16,058 nucleotides of DNA from JACPNA01 sp964429715 (lineage in GTDB: Archaea > Nanobdellota > Nanobdellia > Woesearchaeales > GW2011-AR9), in the NCBI GenBank assembly GCA_964429715.1, contig CAYSCV010000026.1, positions 1 to 16,058 on the forward strand, written 5' to 3'. Each line of letters opens with the position of its first letter. Position 1 is the first letter of the stretch. The notes beneath the pieces were generated by a model. That model made no database searches. It saw only the letters and a program-made list of their open reading frames with translations, and had not been told where the DNA came from. The translations under genes were made by a program, and so were the position numbers. Below, in pieces: positions 6,571 to 13,711 of this stretch.

Positions 6571-7098
6571 ATGGCATCAGAACAACCTCAACAAGAATTA
6601 AAACACATTATTCGTATTGCAAACGTCGATTTGCCTGGTAAAAAATCAGTTCCTTTCGCATTAACCGACATTAAAGGGATTGGCATCAACTTCGCCAATG
6701 TCATCTGCCTTCTTGCTAACATTAATATTGACCGTAAAACTGGCTCATTAACCCCAGAAGAAATCATAAAAATTAATAATCTAATCAATCAACCAGCCCA
6801 AAATGGTATTCCTACCTGGTTCTTAAATCGCCGCCGTGATTATGATTCTGGCGAAAACAAACATCTCATTACTGCTACTTTAAATTTCACTCAAGATAAC
6901 GACTTAAAACGCTTAAAAAAAATAAAATGTTATCGTGGGATTCGTCATATTCATGGTCAGCCAGTTCGTGGCCAGCGCACCAAAGCAAACTTTCGTAGAA
7001 ATAAAGGAAAAGTTGTCGGTGTTGCCAAGAAAAAAGAACCGGCAAAAGCTGATGCTGGTAAATCAGATTCAAAAGATAAAAGCAAAGGAAAAAAGTAA
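6571..7098 (+). CDS. rps13: 30S ribosomal protein uS13
   Basis: This 175-residue protein is the archaeal small-subunit head protein that contacts 16S rRNA and the intersubunit bridge. The N-terminal core has LKHIIRIANVDLPG at residues 10-23 and the helix-turn segment LTDIKGIGINFAN at 31-43. The conserved basic C-terminal part KCYRGIRHIHGQPVRGQRTKANFRR is at 119-143. An extra Lys/Asp/Ser-rich tail of about 25 residues follows, as in many archaeal versions. It is the first gene of the operon behind a long structured leader. Its start context, ATAAATAAC before ATG, has no Shine-Dalgarno sequence and is the same as that of rpoD. Confidence 0.97.
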   Translation: MASEQPQQELKHIIRIANVDLPGKKSVPFALTDIKGIGINFANVICLLANINIDRKTGSLTPEEIIKINNLINQPAQNGIPTWFLNRRRDYDSGENKHLITATLNFTQDNDLKRLKKIKCYRGIRHIHGQPVRGQRTKANFRRNKGKVVGVAKKKEPAKADAGKSDSKDKSKGKK

Positions 7099-7110
7099 AG
7101 GTAAATTAAA

Positions 7111-7728
7111 ATGGGAGATCCTAAAAAACTTAAAAAGAAGTACAATACACCAATTCACCCTTGGAATAAAAATGCAATTGAACAAGAACGGATTCTTACA
7201 AAAGAATACGGTTTAACCAACAAAAAAGAAATTTACATTGCCACCTCATTTTTGAAGAAATACAAAGAAATTGCTAAAAAATTAATTGCTACAAAAACTG
7301 CCCAAGCTGAAAAAGAAAAAAAGCAAGTGGTGGAAAAACTTCAAAAATATGGTTTTTTACAAGTAGGCTCATCATTAGATCAGATTTTAGGATTAGAAAC
7401 AAAAGATGTCATGGAACGCCGACTACAAAGCCTGTTATTCCGTAAAGGTTTCTCTCGCAGTATGAAACAAGCTCGCCAGTTTGTCACCCATCGTCACATC
7501 ATCATTGGCAAAAAGCAAATCACCTCACCTTCATATATGTTAACATTGGAAGAAGAATCCTCTTTAACATTTAAACCAACATCCCATTTAGCAAGTGCCG
7601 ATCATCCTGAACGAGTAAGCCTTATACAACAAAAAATACATGAAGAAGCTGAAACAGTTCGTAAAACAATTGACGCCAGCAACAACAAAGAAACAGCTAA
7701 AGCATCAAAAGAGGAAGTTAAAGCATGA
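7111..7728 (+). CDS. rps4: 30S ribosomal protein uS4
   Basis: This 205-residue primary 16S rRNA-binding protein nucleates assembly of the 30S body. The archaeal N-terminal motif MGDPKKLKKKYNTPIHPW is present. The S4 RNA-binding domain spans about residues 101-155 (MERRLQSLLFRKGFSRSMKQARQFVTHRHIIIGKKQI). A charged C-terminal tail of about 40 residues makes it longer than typical archaeal S4. It lies 12 bp after uS13 with a weak ribosome-binding sequence AAAGGT at 7097-7102, and its stop overlaps the uS11 start (ATGA at 7725-7728), indicating coupled translation. In bacteria uS4 represses its own operon, so it is the natural candidate regulator for the leader. Confidence 0.97.
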   Translation: MGDPKKLKKKYNTPIHPWNKNAIEQERILTKEYGLTNKKEIYIATSFLKKYKEIAKKLIATKTAQAEKEKKQVVEKLQKYGFLQVGSSLDQILGLETKDVMERRLQSLLFRKGFSRSMKQARQFVTHRHIIIGKKQITSPSYMLTLEEESSLTFKPTSHLASADHPERVSLIQQKIHEEAETVRKTIDASNNKETAKASKEEVKA

Positions 7729-8183
7729 AACCTGTAAAACCACTCGCACCAGCAGAAGAACCTCAAGCACGTCAAGCTGCACCAGAATACAATCAAAAAC
7801 TCCGCTGGGGTGTTGCTCACATCTATTCCTCATATAACAATACCATTATTACTGTTACCGATATTACCGGAACCGAAACCATCGCTCGATCATCTGGTGG
7901 TCAGATCGTAAAATCCGATCGCTTGGAAAGTTCACCAACAGCTGCAATGGGTGCAGCTAAGAAAGTCGCTGAAATTTGCCGTGAAAAAGGCATCACTGGA
8001 CTATATATCCGTGTTCGCGCTCAAGGCGGTCACAACGGTGCTAAGAATCCTGGGCCAGGAGCTCAAGCTGCTATTCGCGCTCTATCAAGAATTGGTATGC
8101 GCATTGGCAAGATTGAAGAAGTTACCCCTGAACCGCATAATGGTTGCCGAATGAAAGGTGGACGACGCGGACGAAGAGTATAA
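7725..8183 (+). CDS. rps11: 30S ribosomal protein uS11
   Basis: This 152-residue protein of the 30S platform contacts 16S rRNA near the mRNA exit. Diagnostic segments are WGVAHIYSSYNNTIITVTD at 28-46, AARSSGGQ-like IARSSGGQIVK at 53-63, RVRAQGGHNGAKNPGPGAQAAIRAL at 97-121, and the C-terminus PHNGCRMKGGRRGRRV. A Pro/Ala-rich N-terminal extension of about 25 residues precedes the core. The start overlaps the uS4 stop by 4 bp, so it is translationally coupled. An 88-bp AT-rich gap separates it from rpoD. Confidence 0.97.
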   Translation: MKPVKPLAPAEEPQARQAAPEYNQKLRWGVAHIYSSYNNTIITVTDITGTETIARSSGGQIVKSDRLESSPTAAMGAAKKVAEICREKGITGLYIRVRAQGGHNGAKNPGPGAQAAIRALSRIGMRIGKIEEVTPEPHNGCRMKGGRRGRRV

Positions 8184-8271
8184 AGTAACAGATTGTAATA
8201 AAATTAAAGATATTAATTATCAAAAACAAATCAAAAAATAAAACAGTGCATTTAACAACAAAATAAATAAC
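8184..8271 (+). other. AT-rich gap between uS11 and Rpo3
   Basis: The largest gap inside the operon. It has no open frame and no clear Shine-Dalgarno sequence. Weak TATA-like stretches (TATTAATTAT near 8211, CATTTAAC near 8249) sit at poor distances, so an internal promoter is possible but not supported. The final bases ATAAATAAC (8263-8271) match those directly before the uS13 ATG. Confidence 0.5.
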
Positions 8272-9054
8272 ATGACAATTAAACTCGAAAAAATTCGCGA
8301 TGAACGCAAAAAGAACGCCATTATCTTTATGATAAAAGGCGCTGATGAAGTATTTGCAAATACCATCCGCCGTATGATTATCGAAGAAGTTCCAACTTTA
8401 GCAGTTGAAGATCTTGAAATCAAAGAACAAGGTTCTGCACTATACGATGAAATGTTTGCCTTACGTGTGGGCTTAACTCCAATCAAAACCGATTTGAAAA
8501 GTTACAATTTGAAAAGCGAATGTAAATGTGAAGGCGCCGGTTGCGCCCAATGTGAACTGAAAATTACATTAAAAGCGAATAAGAAAGGCTATGTCTACGC
8601 CGGCGAAGCAGAAAGTTCCGATCCAAAATGTACATTTGTCTATGAAAAAATGCCATTAACAAAATTAATCACCAAACAAAAAGTAGATGTCACCATGACC
8701 GCTATCCTAGGTAAAGGAAAAGAACATACCAAATGGTCACCTGGCTGGGCATTCTACAAAAAAGAACCAGTATTAAACGTTGGCAAAGTTAAAAATCCCG
8801 AATTAGTTGCCCAAAAATCTACCGACGGTGTTTTCACATTAAAAAATAAAAAACTTGAGCTTAACGAAGAAAAAATATACGACAGCAACTTATTAGAATA
8901 CTACGCTGACCTCGATGAAGGTATCACAATTGAATACACGGACAACATCATCTTCACATTAGAAAGCTGGGGACAATTAACAAACAAAGAAATATTACAC
9001 AAAAGTGTCGATATCTTAATCGAAAAAATCGAAGCGTTAGAAAAAGCTATTTAA
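8272..9054 (+). CDS. rpoD: DNA-directed RNA polymerase subunit D (Rpo3)
   Basis: This 260-residue protein is the archaeal homologue of Rpb3/alpha and the partner of Rpo11 and Rpo10 in polymerase assembly. The dimerisation region has DEVFANTIRRMIIEEVPTLAVEDLEI at residues 25-50 and LRVGLTPIKTDLK at 64-76. A cysteine loop C84-x-C86-x4-C91-x2-C94 matches the zinc loop of eukaryotic Rpb3. The later domain (about 155-225), which in some archaea carries an Fe-S cluster, contains no cysteine here, so no cluster can form there. It is internal to the ribosomal operon. The initiation context is ATAAATAAC-ATG without Shine-Dalgarno. The gene name follows archaeal usage; it is not a sigma factor. Confidence 0.96.
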   Translation: MTIKLEKIRDERKKNAIIFMIKGADEVFANTIRRMIIEEVPTLAVEDLEIKEQGSALYDEMFALRVGLTPIKTDLKSYNLKSECKCEGAGCAQCELKITLKANKKGYVYAGEAESSDPKCTFVYEKMPLTKLITKQKVDVTMTAILGKGKEHTKWSPGWAFYKKEPVLNVGKVKNPELVAQKSTDGVFTLKNKKLELNEEKIYDSNLLEYYADLDEGITIEYTDNIIFTLESWGQLTNKEILHKSVDILIEKIEALEKAI

Positions 9055-9086
9055 TCAAAATCACCCTAATTGGAGCATAAAATAAC

Positions 9087-9446
9087 ATGACAAAACGAAC
9101 CGGGCCAACAAACTACCAACTGCAGCAGCTCTTGCACGAACTCAAAGCAAAAGCAGTGACCAGCAGATTCTGGAAACGTATTGCTGAAGACCTTGAGAAA
9201 CCCACTCGTCAACGTCGCATTGTTAACGTTTATACAATTGAACAAATCGCGCAAAACGGTGAAACTGTAATCATACCTGGAAAAGTCTTAAGTGTTGGCA
9301 ATCTTTCAAAAAAAGTCAATGTTGCTGCGTTCCAATGCTCAACTGAAGCCCGACAAAAAATAACCAGTGCCCAAGGCCGTGTCTTAACAATTGCTGAATT
9401 GATCAAAGAAAACCCGCAAGGGAAAAACGTGAGGATACTCGGATAA
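9087..9446 (+). CDS. rpl18e: 50S ribosomal protein eL18
   Basis: This 119-residue large-subunit protein is shared by archaea and eukaryotes. Recognisable segments are RTGPTNYQLQQLLHELKAKA near the N-terminus, FWKRIAEDLEKPTRQRRIVNVYTIEQIA at 28-55, and ETVIIPGKVLSVGNLSKKVNVAAFQCS at 59-85. Length is normal for archaea. A Shine-Dalgarno-like GGAG at 9072-9075 lies 11 nt before the ATG, unlike rpoD and uS13. It follows rpoD by 32 bp in the conserved archaeal order eL18-uL13-uS9-Rpo10. Confidence 0.96.
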   Translation: MTKRTGPTNYQLQQLLHELKAKAVTSRFWKRIAEDLEKPTRQRRIVNVYTIEQIAQNGETVIIPGKVLSVGNLSKKVNVAAFQCSTEARQKITSAQGRVLTIAELIKENPQGKNVRILG

Positions 9447-9456
9447 ATTTACTACC

Positions 9457-9888
9457 ATGAAAATCTACAACGCACAAGATACCATCCTTGGACGACTCGC
9501 AACAACCGTAGCAAAAGATGTCATGTTAGGTGAAGAAGTCCATATCATCAACTGTGAAAAAGCGGTTATTAGCGGACGCAAAGTTGCAACAGTTGATAAC
9601 GAAAGAACCAGACGCTTACGAAAAGGCTATCCGTTAAAAAGTGCCAAATTCTCTCGCTTACCCGATCGCTACGTACGTCGAACTATTCGTGGTATGCTGC
9701 CTTGGAAATTTGCTCGTGGAAAAGAAGCCTTTGATCGCATCAACTGTCACATCGGCATACCCATAGGTCTACAAGACAAAATCAACACTGCAATTTCCTT
9801 AGCAAAAGAATCAAAGAAAAAACTTCCCACGTTAAAATATATAACTGTGGGCGAAGTATGTAAACAACTTGGTGGTAGAATCTCATGA
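9457..9888 (+). CDS. rpl13: 50S ribosomal protein uL13
   Basis: This 143-residue early-assembly protein of the 50S subunit has family motifs ILGRLATTVAKDVMLGEEVHIINCEKAVISG (residues 10-40), RTIRGMLPWKFARGKEAFDRI (75-95), and the C-terminal LKYITVGEVCKQLG. The gene begins 10 bp after eL18 and ends in an ATGA overlap with uS9 at 9885-9888, so those two are coupled. Length is typical for archaea, and nothing in the sequence is odd. Confidence 0.96.
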   Translation: MKIYNAQDTILGRLATTVAKDVMLGEEVHIINCEKAVISGRKVATVDNERTRRLRKGYPLKSAKFSRLPDRYVRRTIRGMLPWKFARGKEAFDRINCHIGIPIGLQDKINTAISLAKESKKKLPTLKYITVGEVCKQLGGRIS

Positions 9889-10280
9889 AAAGCGCAATTC
9901 AAACTATTGGAACTCGAAAACAAGCAATTGCTCGTGCAAGCTTAAAACCAGGTAATGGAAATGTTACTGTAAATGGTCAAGCTTTAGAATTCTATGCAGA
10001 CCGCTTATCGTCTGCAAGAATCATCGAACCATTATTGATTGCCTCAGAAATTGCCCCAAAAGTCGACATCAGCATCAAAGTCAATGGTGGCGGTGTAAAT
10101 GGTCAAGCTGACGCTATGCGCCTAGCAATCGCCAGAGCACTAGTCCAATTTGATTCAAAACTCAAAAAACCATTCATGGAATACGATCGTTTACTGTTAG
10201 TTGCAGATGTACGCCAAAACGAAGCCTGTAAACCAAACGACTCAAAACCACGCGCTAAAAGACAAAAATCATATCGATAA
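9885..10280 (+). CDS. rps9: 30S ribosomal protein uS9
   Basis: This 131-residue protein of the 30S head places its C-terminal Arg at the P-site tRNA anticodon. It has the N-terminal IGTRKQAIARASLKPGNGNVTVNG (residues 8-31), SIKVNGGGVNGQADAMRLAIARALVQFD (62-89), and the canonical C-terminus KPRAKRQKSYR ending in Arg. The start overlaps the uL13 stop by 4 bp. It is followed after 21 bp by rpoN. Confidence 0.97.
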   Translation: MKSAIQTIGTRKQAIARASLKPGNGNVTVNGQALEFYADRLSSARIIEPLLIASEIAPKVDISIKVNGGGVNGQADAMRLAIARALVQFDSKLKKPFMEYDRLLLVADVRQNEACKPNDSKPRAKRQKSYR

Positions 10281-10301
10281 ACCAACCGGAGCTACACAAC
10301 T

Positions 10302-10499
10302 ATGATCATACCAATTCGTTGCTTTTCCTGCGGCAAACCCGTAGGCCATCTTTGGGAAGAATACCAAGAACGCCTGCAAAGAGCAGAATCACCTAAGAAA
10401 GCATTAGATGCAATTGGCTTAGAACGCTTCTGCTGCCGTGGATTATTCATCGGCCATCTAGAACTGATTGACATCGCCGGTGAATTCAAGAAAAGTTAA
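10302..10499 (+). CDS. rpoN: DNA-directed RNA polymerase subunit N (Rpo10)
   Basis: This 65-residue zinc-binding subunit is homologous to Rpb10 and binds the Rpo3-Rpo11 platform. The zinc ligands are the unusual CxxC...CC set: C7 and C10 in RCFSCGKPVG, and C44 and C45 in RFCCRG. Family length is about 65-70 residues. GGAG at 10288-10291 lies 10 nt before the ATG. It is the last gene of the operon: the rpoK, uS2 and enolase genes that often follow in other archaea are absent, and T-rich DNA follows. The name is archaeal usage, not sigma-54. Confidence 0.97.
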   Translation: MIIPIRCFSCGKPVGHLWEEYQERLQRAESPKKALDAIGLERFCCRGLFIGHLELIDIAGEFKKS

Positions 10500-10508
10500 A
10501 TGTAATCA

Positions 10509-10560
10509 ATTATAATATGATTTTTTTATAATTAATTTTTTTATTGACAACTTTATTTTC
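10509..10560 (+). terminator. T-rich terminator of the ribosomal/RNAP operon
   Basis: Two T7 tracts (10521-10527 and 10536-10542) and a further T-rich stretch to 10560 follow the rpoN stop by about 20 bp. Oligo-T runs on the coding strand are the archaeal intrinsic termination signal. A weak stem AATTAT/ATAATT flanks the first tract. Confidence 0.65.
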
Positions 10561-10633
10561 TTGAAAAAAATCCTATAATTATTATGCAAACTCCGCTATA
10601 ATTCATTTTTTTATACTTCAATTACACCATAAG

Positions 10634-10644
10634 TTATTTAAATA
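10634..10644 (+). promoter_or_regulatory. TATA box of the YbaK-type deacylase gene
   Basis: TTATTTAAATA is centred about 27 bp before ATG 10666, so the transcript is probably leaderless. Confidence 0.6.
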
Positions 10645-10665
10645 GTCTTAGAACCTCTCTCAAAC

Positions 10666-11151
10666 ATGAGCCAAGAAGAAGTCAATAGAATCAAAAAATT
10701 CTTCGAACAACATAACCTACCCGTAACCTATCTAGAACACCAACCCGTCATCACCAGCGAAGATGCCGCAAAAACCAGAGGCTTTGAACTAAAACAAGGC
10801 ATAAAAGCTCTTCTCTTCACCAATGATAATAATCAATGGATTATTGTAGACATCCCTGCCGATAAAAAAGTTGATGTGAAATCCGTAGCCTCGCATTTAG
10901 GGTGGTCAAAAAGTAAAATCAGGATGGCCACACCACCAGAAGTAATGGAGAAAACCGGATGCGAGATTGGTGCCGTCCCTCCATTTGGTCACAAAGAACT
11001 TCTTCTTATTTTAGTAGATACGGGAGTATATGATAATCAAGAAAGCACATTTAATATTGGCCTAAGAACACATTCTCTTAAAATCAAAACAGAATCTATG
11101 AAAAAAGTATTTGAGAACATAAATGCCAAAGAAGGTAATTTTTCTAAATAA
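10666..11151 (+). CDS. YbaK/ProX-type aminoacyl-tRNA deacylase
   Basis: This 161-residue single-domain protein belongs to the YbaK/EbsC/ProX editing family, which hydrolyses mischarged tRNA (Cys- or Ala-tRNA-Pro in characterised members) in trans. Visible family features are YLEHQPVITSEDAAKTRG at residues 22-39, the conserved Lys of GIKALLF (K47), DIPADKKVDVKSVASHLG at 62-79, and the GCEIGAVPPFG loop at 98-108 that shapes the substrate pocket. Length is typical. It stands alone after the ribosomal operon with its own promoter. Which mischarged tRNA it clears cannot be read from the sequence; the family call itself is firm. Confidence 0.9.
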   Translation: MSQEEVNRIKKFFEQHNLPVTYLEHQPVITSEDAAKTRGFELKQGIKALLFTNDNNQWIIVDIPADKKVDVKSVASHLGWSKSKIRMATPPEVMEKTGCEIGAVPPFGHKELLLILVDTGVYDNQESTFNIGLRTHSLKIKTESMKKVFENINAKEGNFSK

Positions 11152-11152
11152 C

Positions 11153-11805
11153 TCACTTCTTCAAAAACATAATCATCGCATCTTTAAACTCTTTGCTCTC
11201 TAAACATCTGCGCTGCAGCAACACTTCTAAATCAAGATATTTTAAATATTCACTACTATCCCTTCTCATCACACTCTTAATCGCAAAAACAACACTCGGT
11301 GATTTCTCTGCTAATTGTCTGGCAATATGCTCAACCGCTCCATTCAAATCTTCAACATCTCTAAACACTTTCGTAACTAATTTCTCATCTAACGCTTCCT
11401 TCGCCGTTAATAACGTTCCTCTAAATAAAATTTCTTTCGCTCGCCTCACTCCAACCGTCTGCCCAAGTAGATACCTGCCGCCGTACCATTCAACTCACAA
11501 ATCGTCGGCTTTTGATACACATATAACTTATACGCAATCGCATTAAACATATTCTGCTGCAGATCACTAATGATATCAACATTCTGTACATCTACACTCT
11601 TCAAATCCATACCTGTAGAAAAATACTCACCCGTACCAGATACCACAACCACCCGAACCAAAGAATCTTTTTCAGCCAACTCTAATATCCTATGTAATCC
11701 TCTTCCCATCTCTGGCGAAAATGCATTCACCGGTGGTCTATCAAATTGAATATACCCAATCTTGTCCTTTCGCGAATATGTTATTCCTTCGTATATTTCA
11801 ACCAT
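11153..11805 (-). pseudogene. Enoyl-CoA hydratase/isomerase (crotonase) family gene, internally deleted and frameshifted
   Basis: Two minus-strand frames form one crotonase. The 5' part (11805-11446, 119 codons) has RPPVNAFSPEM near residue 23, the first oxyanion-hole motif FSTGMDL at 62-68, and ELNGTAAG at 104-111, then runs out of frame and stops. The 3' part (11449-11153) resumes with VRRAKEILFRG, TAKEALDEKLVTKVF and SPSVVFAIKSVM, the normal C-terminal half. About 40-45 residues between NGTAAG and VRRAKE are missing, including the region carrying both catalytic Glu residues of hydratases. The frames overlap at GTGA (11446-11449), so coupled translation of two pieces is possible, but hydratase activity is very unlikely. 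Intact members are about 255-260 residues. A TATA box at 11829-11837 remains in place. Confidence 0.85.
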
Positions 11806-11828
11806 ACTATAAACAAGAAAATAAACGC

Positions 11829-11837
11829 TTTATAAAA
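11829..11837 (-). promoter_or_regulatory. TATA box of the broken crotonase gene
   Basis: Minus-strand TTTTATAAA is centred 28 bp before ATG 11805; the promoter looks intact although the gene does not. Confidence 0.55.
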
Positions 11838-11890
11838 GCTATTAAACATAAATAAATAATAGCATATTCAAACAAAAATCATCCAAAAAC

Positions 11891-12739
11891 TTACTCTTTC
11901 AACATTCGAACCACAACTAACCGTAACCATGTAATGAAAAAGAACAACACAAACAAATCAAACAACATACTCAACACCGTAACAGAAGCAAATAACATTC
12001 GAAACGGTATCGCCACAAGCGTAAACAACACAGCCATCACCAACGCAAATACAAAAATTCGTAACAACTTCTTTTTCTTCTGCCCAAATACCTGAAACGC
12101 CTCCCCAATCGACGCCCACACCATATACTTATTCGCAAACACATACCACATCAGAAACAACAATAACAACAGCCAAATCCCCAATGAAAAACTAACCACC
12201 CCATTCAAAAACTTCACCAGCTGTTGAAACACACTTGGCGCTTTGAAATACAACGTCGGACTCAACTCCGCAAACCACTTAAAAATACCACTAAAAATCA
12301 ACGTAATCAATACATAAAACAACCCATATAACACCAGTGGAATAATCAACACCAAATGAAATACATTCCATTTCCAATACGTCCTCCACGCCACTTTTTT
12401 CCGCTCAAAATGATACCAAATCACCGCCTGCTCTAACCCAAATAAACAAAATCCACCAAAAACTAACAACACTAATCCTCCCACAAAAATCCATAAAAAA
12501 GAATGTAACTGCGACAAAAACGCCAGCGACTGTTGTGCATTCTCCGGTGTGAACGACTGCTGAATCTGTTCAACCGTCTTCCCCTGCAATAATCCTTTCG
12601 ATTGCGTATTCACATAATCAGAAAACCACGTAAACAACAACCAAAATCCTGCAAAAAAGATATAATCCACTAGAAACGTACTCCAAAAATCAAAATTAAA
12701 CTTAAACGTACTGATATACTCTTTAAACCACACTTTCAT
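11891..12739 (-). CDS. Polytopic membrane protein, 282 aa, about six spans
   Basis: I do not recognise the family with certainty. Hydrophobic segments at about residues 21-39, 81-103, 126-150, 180-203, 226-247 and 254-276 predict six membrane helices. A polar loop at 40-78 holds Gln-rich, helix-like sequence (TVEQIQQSFTPENAQQSLAFL), and a basic loop QKKKKLLR sits at 220-227. The content of Trp and Phe is high (for example FWSTFLVDYIFFAGFWLLFTWF). No transporter signature or catalytic motif is evident. The start fits a TATA box at 12760-12768, 26 bp upstream. It lies downstream of two lipoprotein genes on the same strand and may share their envelope context. Confidence 0.82.
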   Translation of the reverse strand: MKVWFKEYISTFKFNFDFWSTFLVDYIFFAGFWLLFTWFSDYVNTQSKGLLQGKTVEQIQQSFTPENAQQSLAFLSQLHSFLWIFVGGLVLLVFGGFCLFGLEQAVIWYHFERKKVAWRTYWKWNVFHLVLIIPLVLYGLFYVLITLIFSGIFKWFAELSPTLYFKAPSVFQQLVKFLNGVVSFSLGIWLLLLLFLMWYVFANKYMVWASIGEAFQVFGQKKKKLLRIFVFALVMAVLFTLVAIPFRMLFASVTVLSMLFDLFVLFFFITWLRLVVVRMLKE

Positions 12740-12759
12740 TTATTCCTGAAAATAAGAAT

Positions 12760-12768
12760 ACTATAAAA
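12760..12768 (-). promoter_or_regulatory. TATA box of the membrane-protein gene
   Basis: Minus-strand TTTTATAGT is centred about 26 bp before ATG 12739. Confidence 0.5.
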
Positions 12769-12780
12769 AACCTATGGTTT

Positions 12781-13359
12781 CTATTTTTTCACTAAACGTG
12801 AAATACCTAATAACACTAACCCTACACCCCCTGTAATCAACACATAACCAAAACCTGTTGCAAGACCCTTACCACATTCTAAATTATGTTTTGAACATGT
12901 ATTTGATACTGCGGCATACCGGTACCCAGTATAAAGGCCAAGCCCTCCCCCCACTATCATTAACCAATCGCTTGCATGACTCTTTTCAGATGAAACAGGA
13001 GAACTCTCAGAAGACGGAACAGACGGTGACGATCGAGACGGCAAATTCTCTCGAAACACTTCATCCTCATCATTATTCTTTTTCTCATCTTTTTTCTTGC
13101 CGCAGTTCGGTAAATACGGTGGACAAGGACCACTTCCAATCATCTTAGAACTAAATAACTTCTGTTCTAATGAATCAGCATGATAAAAAGATTTAAATCC
13201 GTTCTGAAACTCAGTATGAGAATCCGTATCGAACAATCTTCGTTGTAATACAAAATCCTGATCTCGTAATACCCCTCCTTGTGAACCATAACACCCACTC
13301 AAACCAACAGACAACGCCACCACACCAGAATATAATTTAGTTTGTAAAGTACTTGCCAT
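12781..13359 (-). CDS. Putative lipoprotein with C-terminal membrane spans, 192 aa
   Basis: The N-terminus is a signal peptide ending in a lipobox (VGLSGC, Cys23). The mature part has a charged region, a C-x6-C pair (C79 and C86) in GPCPPYLPNCGKKK, a Lys/Asp/Glu block, a Ser/Pro-rich linker (residues 108-130), and two hydrophobic helices (about 131-150 and 168-187) flanking a C155/C162 pair. This reads as a surface protein tethered at both ends. No known family is recognised. It starts 6 bp after the upstream small lipoprotein gene, so the two form an operon transcribed from the divergent promoter near 13643. Lipid attachment in archaea at such sites is inferred from the motif. Confidence 0.75.
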   Translation of the reverse strand: MASTLQTKLYSGVVALSVGLSGCYGSQGGVLRDQDFVLQRRLFDTDSHTEFQNGFKSFYHADSLEQKLFSSKMIGSGPCPPYLPNCGKKKDEKKNNDEDEVFRENLPSRSSPSVPSSESSPVSSEKSHASDWLMIVGGGLGLYTGYRYAAVSNTCSKHNLECGKGLATGFGYVLITGGVGLVLLGISRLVKK

Positions 13360-13365
13360 AATAAC

Positions 13366-13617
13366 TTACCATCCTTTATTTTCTGTAGCTCCACAAACCC
13401 ACTTATCAACTTTTTCATCCTCTCGCACACACACTTTCTTATACCCTACACTCTCAACATATACCGAACTGCAAGATTCCACATTTGGAAGACAATCTTT
13501 ATTTGTGGTACAATACGTACACACATTCTTAACATAGGGATGATCTACCTTCTCTGTTTGGCATCCCAGCTCTAATACCGAAAGTAAACCCATAGTTGCA
13601 ACAAATTTTTCTAACAT
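13366..13617 (-). CDS. Small cysteine-rich putative lipoprotein, 83 aa
   Basis: A short signal peptide ends in a lipobox-like LELGC (Cys19). The mature 64 residues contain six further cysteines (33, 36, 42, 49, 63, 75), as expected of a disulfide-rich extracellular mini-domain. No family is recognised. It is the first gene of a two-gene operon with the 192-aa lipoprotein 6 bp downstream. A TATA box at 13640-13648 lies 26 bp before ATG 13617. The even cysteine number after the lipobox fits three disulfides, which is inference. Confidence 0.72.
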   Translation of the reverse strand: MLEKFVATMGLLSVLELGCQTEKVDHPYVKNVCTYCTTNKDCLPNVESCSSVYVESVGYKKVCVREDEKVDKWVCGATENKGW

Positions 13618-13639
13618 TTTTATTAAAGTAATCTGAAAG

Positions 13640-13689
13640 TATATAAATGTTACTCATTTCTTACTAATAAGTTACATAACATTTATATA
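13640..13689. promoter_or_regulatory. Divergent lipoprotein promoter with 13-bp perfect inverted repeat
   Basis: TATATAAATGTTA (13640-13652) and TAACATTTATATA (13677-13689) are exact inverted copies separated by 24 bp. Each arm is a BRE+TATA unit 26-27 bp from its own ATG (13617 minus, 13712 plus). The spacer has an imperfect CTTA-TAAG dyad at 13660-13671 that could be an operator. Confidence 0.7.
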
Positions 13690-13711
13690 GTCCCATCCAA
13701 AAATAGTATCC

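Noticed and set aside
6935..7216. Plus- and minus-strand open frames overlapping uS13, uS4 and uS11
   Set aside because: They are alternative frames of Lys-rich ribosomal genes with atypical composition and no start signals of their own.
10500..10665. Short repeated TATAATT elements after rpoN
   Set aside because: They are explained by the AT-rich terminator and promoter region; spacing and sequence are irregular, so this is not a CRISPR or iteron array.
12858..13148. Plus-strand open frame opposite the 192-aa lipoprotein
   Set aside because: The minus frame has a signal peptide, lipobox, linker and membrane spans and is 6 bp from its operon partner. The plus frame shows none of these.
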